Positions 1-8,602 of a stretch of DNA of 14,207 bases are shown piece after piece. Position numbers and translations under genes: made by a program. Positions within the stretch are counted from its first letter, which is position 1. Every line of letters begins with the position of its first letter. Where the stretch lies: assembly GCA_040381235.1 (NCBI GenBank), contig JBEIHS010000101.1, positions 1-14,207 on the forward strand. The letters run 5' to 3'. Source of the stretch: CAIXSC01 sp040381235. Its GTDB lineage: Bacteria; Planctomycetota; Planctomycetia; Pirellulales; Pirellulaceae. The notes beneath the pieces are model-generated. The model made no database searches. It was not told the DNA's origin and saw nothing but the letters and a program-made list of their open reading frames with translations.

Positions 1-98
1 CCACGAATCACACGAATCGAACGAATAGGACAAACCGTCAAGTCTAAGCATCGCGATGATAGGCAGCCTGTCATTCGTGCGATTCGTGTGATTCGTGG
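1..98. repeat. Inverted ATTCGTGG-type intergenic repeat
   Basis: Bases 1-26 and 73-98 are inverted copies with one mismatch, so the transcript could form a 26 bp stem. Each arm is itself built of 9-base steps around ACGAAT. A 10 bp palindrome (CATCGCGATG, 49-58) lies in the loop. Short repeats of this kind are common between genes in planctomycetes and related phyla (recollection, not searched). It lies downstream of pdxJ and is cut by the window edge, so a terminator role cannot be judged: any U-tract for a minus-strand transcript would fall outside the window. Confidence 0.75.
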
Positions 99-145
99 TA
101 AAAAGTCTGCTTCGCTCCCAGGCGAGACCAGGGTGTCATCGATTA

Positions 146-189
146 CCACGAATGACACGAATCGAACGAATAGGACAAACCATCAAGTC
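146..189 (+). repeat. Direct copy of the 1-44 repeat
   Basis: Bases 146-189 match 1-44 at 42 of 44 positions, including the ACGAAT steps and the following GGACAAACC block. With the arm at 73-98 this makes three copies in 190 bp, two direct and one inverted, which looks like a dispersed repeat family rather than chance. Confidence 0.8.
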
Positions 190-195
190 CTGGTT

Positions 196-227
196 AAACT
201 GAAAACTGAAAACAAAAGTCTGAAAAC
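196..227 (+). repeat. Short CTGAAAA tandem repeat
   Basis: AAACTG/AAAACTG/AAAAC steps (196-213) and a further TGAAAAC (221-227) lie immediately after the pdxJ stop codon. Read on the pdxJ strand this is a U-rich tract (TTTTCAG repeats) with no GC stem before it, so I do not call it a terminator. It may be another intergenic repeat family. Confidence 0.5.
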
Positions 228-234
228 CGCTCTC

Positions 235-945
235 CTACCGCACCAACTCTTTCATCTCCCTGACCGCTCGTTCCAGGCCCGTGAAGATGGCGCGGCTGAT
301 AATGGCGTGGCCGATGTTCAGTTCGTGCATGCCGGCGATGCGGGCGATCGGCCCGACATTGTGGTAGTTCAGTCCGTGGCCGGCATGCAAAGCCATGCCC
401 AGCGAACGGATTTGTTCGCCGGCGGCCGTAAGTTTGGCGAGTTCGCCCGCTTGCTCGCTGCCTTTCGCCAAAGCGTATTGCCCGGTGTGCAGTTCGACAG
501 CTTCGGCGCCAAGCTGCGCGGCGGCGGCCAGTTGGTCGGGGTCGGGGTCGAGGAACAGGCTGACATGGATTCCCGCCTGCCGCAGCCGTTCGATCGCCCG
601 AGCCACGGCGTCGCGATGGCGGAGCACATCGAGTCCGCCTTCGGTCGTCACCTCTTCGCGGCGTTCGGGCACCAGCGTGGCTTGATCGGGCCGAGTCGCA
701 CAGGCGATGCCGATAATCTCGTCCGAGCAGGCCAGTTCCAGGTTGAGCTTGACGGAGACCGTTTCGCGCAGCAAACGCACATCGCGGTCCTGGATATGCC
801 GGCGATCCTCGCGGAGATGCACGGTGATGCCATCGGCGCCGCCCAATTCGGCAACCGAGGCGGCCCAAACCGGATCCGGTTCGTAGGTACGCCGCGCCTG
901 CCGCACCGTCGCCACATGGTCGATATTCACACCTAGCTCAGGCAT
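235..945 (-). CDS. pdxJ: Pyridoxine 5'-phosphate synthase PdxJ
   Basis: This enzyme condenses 1-deoxyxylulose 5-phosphate with 3-amino-2-oxopropyl phosphate to form pyridoxine 5'-phosphate, the last ring-closing step of the DXP-dependent vitamin B6 route, in the cytoplasm. The 236-residue product has the normal family length (about 240). Visible family blocks, in order: NIDHVATVRQAR (7-18), HLREDRRHI (43-51), LVPERR (91-96), TEGGLD (101-106), FLDP (131-134), ELHTG (151-155), HAGHGLNYHN (187-196) and ELNIGHAIISR (208-218). All signature positions I can recognise are present, so the gene looks intact. The ATG at 945 is chosen because MPELGVNIDH is the usual N-terminus and a GGAG lies just upstream. 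The start lies inside the end of the upstream GHMP-family gene (13 bp overlap), which implies cotranscription and probable translational coupling. It appears to be the last gene of the unit. Confidence 0.97.
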   Translation of the reverse strand: MPELGVNIDHVATVRQARRTYEPDPVWAASVAELGGADGITVHLREDRRHIQDRDVRLLRETVSVKLNLELACSDEIIGIACATRPDQATLVPERREEVTTEGGLDVLRHRDAVARAIERLRQAGIHVSLFLDPDPDQLAAAAQLGAEAVELHTGQYALAKGSEQAGELAKLTAAGEQIRSLGMALHAGHGLNYHNVGPIARIAGMHELNIGHAIISRAIFTGLERAVREMKELVR

Positions 946-2353
946 TGTGCTCCGCCCCTTTCACTTTTCCGTCCGTGTTCCGAACCTGGCATACGTTTCG
1001 AGGAGACCGCCGCCTCGACGACATGGCCCCAGATGGCCGCGCCGCGATTGTTGGGAGCCGCGATCCGCACGTCGACCGGAACGGGCGACAAGCTCGCCAC
1101 ATCGCGGGCGAACGCAGCCGCGTCGGGGCCCGTCGGCAACACGGCGAACAGCGTTGGCCCCCACGAGCTTTGGCCCACGCCGCGCGCTCCAAGGGACCGT
1201 AAGCGAGCCGCCAAGTCGGCCAGCACCGGTCCATTGAACGGTCCCCCCTGCACTGCCGCGAAACAACCGCCCGCAATCGTCCCGAAATCGTAAACCGCAT
1301 CGCCGAACGCAACGCAATCCGCCCGCTCGACAGCCGGGCTAATCCGCTCGAAGGCGATCGCTCGCAGCTGGTCCGTCACAGATGCGGGAACGGGCGGCAG
1401 CCGGGCGAACGCCTGGCGCTCGGCGGCGCCGTGCAAGCCAATCGTGGACTTGGCCGAGTTCGTTGCGTCTTCACGGGCCACACGCGGACAGACGAGCACA
1501 AAACGCCAGTCGTCAGGGATGGCTAAACGCCGTTCCAGCGGCGACAACGTTTCCTCCGCCAGCTTTCCCGGTCGATGATCAACCCGCCGAAGACAAACCC
1601 ATAAGCCCCAACAGCCGAGCGGACCCCGCGTCCGACGCTCGCCGCCGCCCCGCGGACCCACTTCTCCCGCGTTTGAGCGGCCCCATCCAGCGGGTCGTGT
1701 GGTTCACGGGGAGCGGCGTACAGTTCGTTCGGAAGCCGCCCCGACAACGCATCGAGCGCCGCTGCCACCGACAAGCCCCATTGAGTGCCCGAGCCGAGAC
1801 CCGCATGTCGCGGCGGCGCCTCCAGCACCCGCCACCGCAAGCGGGGAACGGCGGAATGGCCATGGAACACCCGCCACCGCTGGCGAAAATCGGCGATCCG
1901 CGAGCGAATCTCGGCTGCGTCTTCCGCGTTCCCTTCCAGCGCCGGCGCATCCAAACACGATATGCCGACACCCCCATGGCCCCTCGATAGCGAGCGACCG
2001 CTGTCGTCGTCCGAGCGTTCCAGCATGAATTCCAAACGGACCGCATCAGCCGCGTCAGCCGCGTCAGCCGCGTCAGCCGCATCAGCCGCGTCAGCCGCGT
2101 CAGCCGCGTCAGCCGCGTTGGCCTCTTCAGCCACATCAGCCGGATTCGCCGAATTGCTCGGATCGGCCGCATCGGACTGGGCGAGTCGCTCGACCACCAG
2201 CCGCAGACCGGGCCGTTCAATCATCACGCCGACGCCGCCGAATCGACGTCCTGGATTGCCCCACGAGAACAGCCCGAAATGCAGCCGGCTCGGAGCGGCG
2301 ACCTCGACGCGGTTCCAATCAAGCGATTTCTTCAAACCTCCGGAGCCGGTCAT
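933..2353 (-). pseudogene. Beta-RFAP synthase-like GHMP family protein, frame broken near 1570
   Basis: Homologue of beta-ribofuranosylaminobenzene 5'-phosphate synthase, which joins p-hydroxy- or p-aminobenzoate to PRPP in methanopterin-type cofactor synthesis. Two frames are needed. The first (2353 to about 1572) has APSRLHFGLFSWGN (20-33), the GHMP glycine loop PRHAGLGSGTQ (181-191) and RSAVGAYGFVFGGLIID (245-261). The second (about 1571 to 933) continues PGKLAEETLSPLERRL and carries GVGQSSWGPTLFAVL near the C-terminus. One extra C in the GACCGGGAAAG stretch would restore a single frame of about 473 residues. That is longer than archaeal members (about 330), partly because of an Ala-Asp repeat at residues 78-104. 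The start at 2353 overlaps the DUF447 stop (ATGA). Family assignment is firm; exact substrate is not. The break may be a sequencing error, since both halves keep conserved sequence. A gene-caller may list it as two pieces (933-1661 and 1523-2353). Confidence 0.85.
2042..2122 (-). repeat. In-frame 9 bp tandem repeat (Ala-Ala-Asp) in the GHMP gene
   Basis: Nine consecutive 9 bp units of the type CGCGTCAGC; two read CGCATCAGC and the last is degenerate. They encode about eight Ala-Asp-Ala triplets between two predicted beta strands of the N-terminal GHMP domain. The array preserves frame and sits in what should be a surface loop. Confidence 0.9.
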
Positions 2354-2916
2354 GGGGCACGCTCGCGGAGATACGCTTCCAGCACCGCGAAACCCCGGTG
2401 CTCTTGCGGGCCGGCCGTCTTCTCGACAATCACCCGCAACCGATCGAACTCGGCGCGCAAGAACGCGGCATCCAGCAAGCTGACACGCGTGGCCAGAATC
2501 GCGGCTTCCAGCACCGCATGCTTGGCGCGATTGAAACCAAGAAAGTCGCGGACGACGCCTCGCTTCACCACGGGGCATTCGAGCCGAATCCGCGGTTCGC
2601 GGTCATCGATCACGCCGACTTCAAACGCATACCAGCGGCACGTGTCCCGCAACCGCCGCACCGGCCAGTCGGGCACCTCGGCCAGTTCCGGAGGCGCCAG
2701 CCAGCGGTCGATGGCCGCTCGCGCGAGCAGCTCGCAGTCATCGCTGACGTGGAACACCCCGCGCCGTTCGCGGATCAGATTGCCGCACGTCGTCGCCGTG
2801 GCAAAGGGACGCAGCACCAGACGCTCGAAGTTTTCTTCCACCAGCGGCCCCATTGGCGCGACGTTGGTCGAGCCATCCGGGTTGCGGGTCGTCACCAGTC
2901 CCTCGACGATCAACAT
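2350..2916 (-). CDS. DUF447 family protein (flavin-reductase-like fold)
   Basis: The 188-residue product matches DUF447, a family seen in methanogens and in H4MPT-using bacteria and predicted to adopt a split-barrel, flavin-reductase-like fold. Its biochemical role is unproven as far as I know; its recurrent genomic partners point to tetrahydromethanopterin-type cofactor synthesis. Recognisable blocks: LIVEGLVTTRNPDG at the N-terminus, NVAPMGP (18-24), RPFATATTCGNL (36-47), GVFHVSDDCELLARAA (53-68) and a C-terminal GPQEHRGFAVLEAYL. The start at 2916 gives the usual short N-terminus directly before the first strand. The ribosome site is weak (GGAAAG about 12 nt upstream). The stop codon overlaps the next start in ATGA, so the downstream GHMP gene is probably translationally coupled. 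A 14 bp repeat array lies 24 bp upstream and may affect its expression. Confidence 0.88.
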   Translation of the reverse strand: MLIVEGLVTTRNPDGSTNVAPMGPLVEENFERLVLRPFATATTCGNLIRERRGVFHVSDDCELLARAAIDRWLAPPELAEVPDWPVRRLRDTCRWYAFEVGVIDDREPRIRLECPVVKRGVVRDFLGFNRAKHAVLEAAILATRVSLLDAAFLRAEFDRLRVIVEKTAGPQEHRGFAVLEAYLRERAP

Positions 2917-2939
2917 GCGGCGGCGGCACTTTCCACGAA

Positions 2940-3050
2940 ACGGTCAAAACAGAACAGTCAAAACGGTGTTTTCAACAGCGGAACGGTCAAAACGTTACGG
3001 TCAAAACGCTACGGTCAAAACGCTACGGTCAAAACGCTACGGTCAACATC
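2940..3050 (-). repeat. 14 bp direct repeat array with TTGAC cores upstream of DUF447
   Basis: Units matching ACGGTCAAAAC (plus strand) begin at 2940, 2954, 2983, 2997, 3011, 3025 and, partially, 3039. Steps are 14 bp except one 29 bp gap that holds a degenerate unit. The best units (2997-3038) are exact ACGGTCAAAACGCT copies. On the strand of the downstream genes each unit reads TTTTGACCGT, so each contains a near-consensus -35 hexamer (TTGACC). No matching -10 box is visible. It could be a multi-site regulatory region or a neutral minisatellite. Confidence 0.85.
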
Positions 3051-3106
3051 ATGCGGTGAAGAGCGCGCGTTTACCACGGGGCAAGCGTGTCGTGGCAGCC
3101 AACGAG

Positions 3107-3960
3107 CTATTCGAAGAGGCCGGGCGGGAGTTGCTCGCACCGGCGGACCTCGATCTGTTCGACCTGCTCCCAGCCGATCGCCGTGATATCGTACAGTCCG
3201 TCTTCGGTCTGGCGGGCGAAGACACCGACGCGGCCATCGGATAGCGACGCGGAAAACCATGCCGGCTGCAGCACGGTGCCGTTGCGCAGGCGGAGCTCGA
3301 CGGCGCTCCGCGGGTCGCGTTGCGACCACAGCCAGCGCGTCAGTTCCAGCCAACGCGACGAATCCGTCGACTCGGGGGGAGCCGCTTGCCAGGGTGGTGT
3401 CGCTGCGGTGTCGGCCGCCGTGTCCGTCTCGCCGTGACCGCTCCGCCATCCGTTTGTCCGTCACCGACGCCTTCGGCATTTTCGTCCAGCGGTCGCCCCT
3501 CGATGACTTCGCCCTCTTCATCGACCAGTTCACCGGGAGGCGGCGTTTCCGCGACTTCCACCTCGGGTTCGGGATCGGCGGGGATGCGAAAGCGGCTCTG
3601 GCAGTGCGGACACAGGCCCAGTTTTCCACGAAGCGTCGCGGGGCCGTTGAGTTTGTGGCCGTTGGGACAGAAGAAGACGATCGATTCCACTCGCGGACTC
3701 GTTGAGCCCGCCGCAGGGGCCGCACCGCCAGCCATCGCACCGCCAGCCATCGCACCGCCAGCCATCGCGCCGCCAGCCATCGCGCCGCCGGCCATCGCGC
3801 CGCCAGCGACACGCGGCCCGCCCGCCGCTGGTCCCGCCTCCGCTTCAAGACGCGGAATGAGGAACCGTGTGCCGCAGTGCGGACACTTGCCGGCTCGACC
3901 GGCCATGTCGTCGGGGGCGGTGAGCGGATGGCCTTGCGGACAGACGAAAGAGATGGTCAT
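3107..3960 (-). pseudogene. Double zinc-ribbon protein of unknown function, frame broken near 3430-3463
   Basis: I do not recognise a named function. The first frame starts at 3960 and carries two similar zinc-ribbon units: C7, H11, C26, C29 (CPQGH then CPHCG) and C98, H102, C117, C120 (CPNGH then CPHCQ). A Met-Ala-Gly-Gly-Ala repeat (about 52-77) separates them, and an acidic, proline-rich stretch (about 128-165) follows. The frame runs on to 3340 with arginine-rich nonsense. A different frame picks up a sensible C-terminus: TDTAADTAATPPWQ, then WLELTRWLWSQRDPRSAV, WFSASLSDGRVGVFARQ and DGLYDITAIGWEQVE, ending at the TAG at 3107. A one-base gap in GGCGAGAC (about 3431) would join them into about 284 residues. 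The second frame has a TGA at 3461-3463, so the break lies between there and about 3430. The C-terminal part looks like a small globular beta-rich domain. Cytoplasmic location is inferred, since no signal peptide is seen. Confidence 0.75.
3731..3805 (-). repeat. In-frame 15 bp tandem repeat (MAGGA) between zinc ribbons
   Basis: Five consecutive 15 bp units of GCCATCGCACCGCCA type (start positions 3731, 3746, 3761, 3776, 3791) with a partial unit before them. They encode a flexible Met-Ala-Gly-Gly-Ala linker between the two zinc ribbons. Sequence drift among units is only A/G at one or two positions, suggesting recent expansion. Confidence 0.92.
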
Positions 3961-4152
3961 CGAAGGAAATGTTTTCTCCGGTCAAGGACCGCGAAGGCGA
4001 CAACCGCGTCGCGCTCCGCATCCAGCCAATGCCTTGTCAACGCTTGGAACTTTCCGACGACGGACTTCCAAACGGTCGCCAGGCGGTTTGCGAAACAGAC
4101 ATGCTGGGCTGTTGTATGGCTTGCCAACCCCACGTTTTGATTTGATAAAGCA

Positions 4153-6930
<2,778 letters not shown>

Positions 6931-7020
6931 GGCAACACTTTCTTGGGACGACGCGAAAAGAGCTCCAACCCGAATCCGCCATGCTTAAGTTTACGCACGG
7001 ATCAGGGAAGCGTGAAAGTC

Positions 7021-8346
7021 CTATTCCCAACGGGGCGTTTGGCGCGGCCCGTCCGCCACGAACCGCGTACCGCGACGAATCCAGTGGTCCATTCGATCCG
7101 CCACCGCTGCCATGTCGGAAAAGTGGAATTGGTCGAGGTAGAGCCACCGGACCCATTGCGTGCCGGACAGCGCGATCGAGCTTAGATCGAAAACCTCAAC
7201 GAGCGCCGCTTCGCGGGGCGACATGGGACGCACTCGCGAGTATTCCGCCAGCGCGAACGCCCAGGCCGGCCGATCGTCCTCGACGAGACTTCCCAGCAAC
7301 CGAGCCAAGTCGCCAGCGACACTATCGATGCGAATCGCGTCGTAGTCGATCAGGCCGGTGACGCGGTCTCCCGTGAACAGCACGTGATTGTGCCAGACAT
7401 CGCGGAGGCAAGGCTGCAGCGGCACGGGCGTCGCGGCTTGTTGTTGAAGGCGTTCCAGCGCGGCCACCGCGAGCGGTTCGAACAGGTCGAGCAACCTGAA
7501 AGCCCGTTCCGCCAGCGACACGGTCTTCGAGCGGACCGTGGAATCGAACGCGTCGTGTTGCCTCCCGGTTCCAGCCGCTACGAGCGACTGTTCGATCGCT
7601 TGTCTCATCTCCCCCGCCTCGCCCGCGCGGAGACGCTGTAACAGTTGCAATCGGTCCGCCAAACCGGGTGACGGACCGGCGGCCGGCGGGACGGCCGGTG
7701 TCGAGCGGGCCGGCGACCAGGCGGGAAGACCCGCGGGACCAGCGAGCGCCGCACCGGGAAAAACGGCTGCCGTCAGATGAAAGCGAGCGAGCGCCGACAT
7801 CGCCGCCGCCAACCGCTCAGGGCGTGGATCGCGATGGAAGTCGGCCGCGCCGGGGAGCCACGGAGCGAGTTCCCACGAGGCGCCGCCGCGTTCGACAAAA
7901 GTCGCCCCGTGACGCGTCGTCAGCGGCGCGGCGATAAATTCCAAACCGCGTCCCCGGACGAAACGTAAAAACCGGTGCAACCACGCTCGACGAGGCGGCG
8001 GCGGTTGGCCGGCGGGCACGCGCCGCAGAGCGAACTGGCCGTTTGGGGCGGTGATCCGCCAGACCGACGCCCCGCTGAACCCGCCGGAAGCAGTGACCGG
8101 TTGCCAGGTCACGACGGCGTCGGCTTCCTGATATTCGCTAAGGACGCTCGCCAAGTCTGCCGGCAGTTGCAGTGGCGTCGGCGGCGGTGTTGGCGCCGAG
8201 GGTGTTGGTGGCGGCGCTGTTGGTGGCGGCGCTGTTGGTGGCGGCGCTGTTGGTGGCGGCGCTGTTGGTGGCGGCGTTGTTCGTGGCGGCGTTGTTCGTG
8301 GCGGCGTTGGCGGCGTTGGCGGCGTTGGCGGCGTTGGCGGATTCAT
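7021..8346 (-). CDS. Divergent aminoglycoside/homoserine kinase-type phosphotransferase
   Basis: Member of the APH / choline kinase / homoserine kinase II fold, 441 residues; its substrate is unknown. Visible parts: a Pro-Thr-rich repeat N-terminus (1-58); GGFSGASVWRIT (88-99) and FALRRV (105-110) of the N-lobe; WELAPWLPGAADF (158-170), a block I associate with a planctomycete subfamily; and the catalytic region CLRDVWHNHVLF (313-324) followed by VTGLIDYDA (329-337). The usual HxDxxxxN is altered: the Asp (D316) remains, but the His and the Mg-binding Asn positions read Leu and His. The nucleotide-binding Lys appears as Arg (FALRR). The LIDYD Asp (D334) is present. These changes fit a specialised lineage rather than decay, as the frame is intact. 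The ATG at 8346 is uncertain, because the repeat region has no clear ribosome site and the conserved domain starts only near residue 60. No neighbour suggests a substrate. Confidence 0.82.
   Translation of the reverse strand: MNPPTPPTPPTPPTPPRTTPPRTTPPPTAPPPTAPPPTAPPPTAPPPTPSAPTPPPTPLQLPADLASVLSEYQEADAVVTWQPVTASGGFSGASVWRITAPNGQFALRRVPAGQPPPPRRAWLHRFLRFVRGRGLEFIAAPLTTRHGATFVERGGASWELAPWLPGAADFHRDPRPERLAAAMSALARFHLTAAVFPGAALAGPAGLPAWSPARSTPAVPPAAGPSPGLADRLQLLQRLRAGEAGEMRQAIEQSLVAAGTGRQHDAFDSTVRSKTVSLAERAFRLLDLFEPLAVAALERLQQQAATPVPLQPCLRDVWHNHVLFTGDRVTGLIDYDAIRIDSVAGDLARLLGSLVEDDRPAWAFALAEYSRVRPMSPREAALVEVFDLSSIALSGTQWVRWLYLDQFHFSDMAAVADRMDHWIRRGTRFVADGPRQTPRWE
8204..8344 (-). repeat. In-frame 15 bp and 9 bp tandem repeats at the phosphotransferase N-terminus
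   Basis: Seven 15 bp units (GTTGGTGGCGGCGCT type, 8204-8308) pass directly into 9 bp GGCGGCGTT units (8309-8335, then a degenerate copy). On the gene strand they encode APPPT/TTPPR pentapeptides and PPT tripeptides. The array runs right up to the assigned start codon. Confidence 0.92.
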
Positions 8347-8602
8347 GCGGATTGCAAGGATTCCAGCGGGGCCCGCGTGTCCCGACCGCGACTCGGGGGG
8401 AGCATTCGCGGGCCAACACTGGCCATGTGAAGGTTCGTGGAATATGGTAACTATGGCGACTTAGGTTACGGGTAGCGGTGCGAACGATTCTTCGGACCCG
8501 GGAAAACGTTCGGGGCTTGGAACGTCGCGCGCCGTAACGGTGTGGCACATTCTCGGTTTCTCCCAGTTCATCGTTTTTCCAGCCGAAGGCAAGAGTGCAT
8601 CC
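8347..8602. promoter_or_regulatory. Divergent intergenic region with a candidate operator
   Basis: This 256 bp gap separates the minus-strand phosphotransferase from the plus-strand metalloprotease, so both promoters should lie here unless the repeat N-terminus is untranslated. The clearest element is a perfect inverted repeat, ACGTTC (8506-8511) and GAACGT (8520-8525), with an 8 bp spacer, about 80 bp before the metalloprotease start. I cannot assign convincing -35/-10 boxes. The operator idea is inference only. Confidence 0.35.

Noticed and set aside
88..936. Plus-strand open frame of 282 codons opposite pdxJ
   Set aside because: The opposite strand encodes intact PdxJ with all signature blocks. 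The plus-strand frame begins in repeat DNA and has no family features.
2940..3050. CRISPR array
   Set aside because: Units are 14 bp and contiguous, with no unique spacers and no cas genes nearby.
2279..3244. Plus-strand frame covering DUF447 and the 14 bp repeats
   Set aside because: It shows Gln/Asn/Lys-Arg repeat translation of the 14 bp array and no domain. DUF447 on the other strand explains the coding signal.
8540..8602. Earlier metalloprotease start at 8540
   Set aside because: It would add 21 residues before a good signal peptide and bury it; the ATG at 8603 gives the normal secretory N-terminus.
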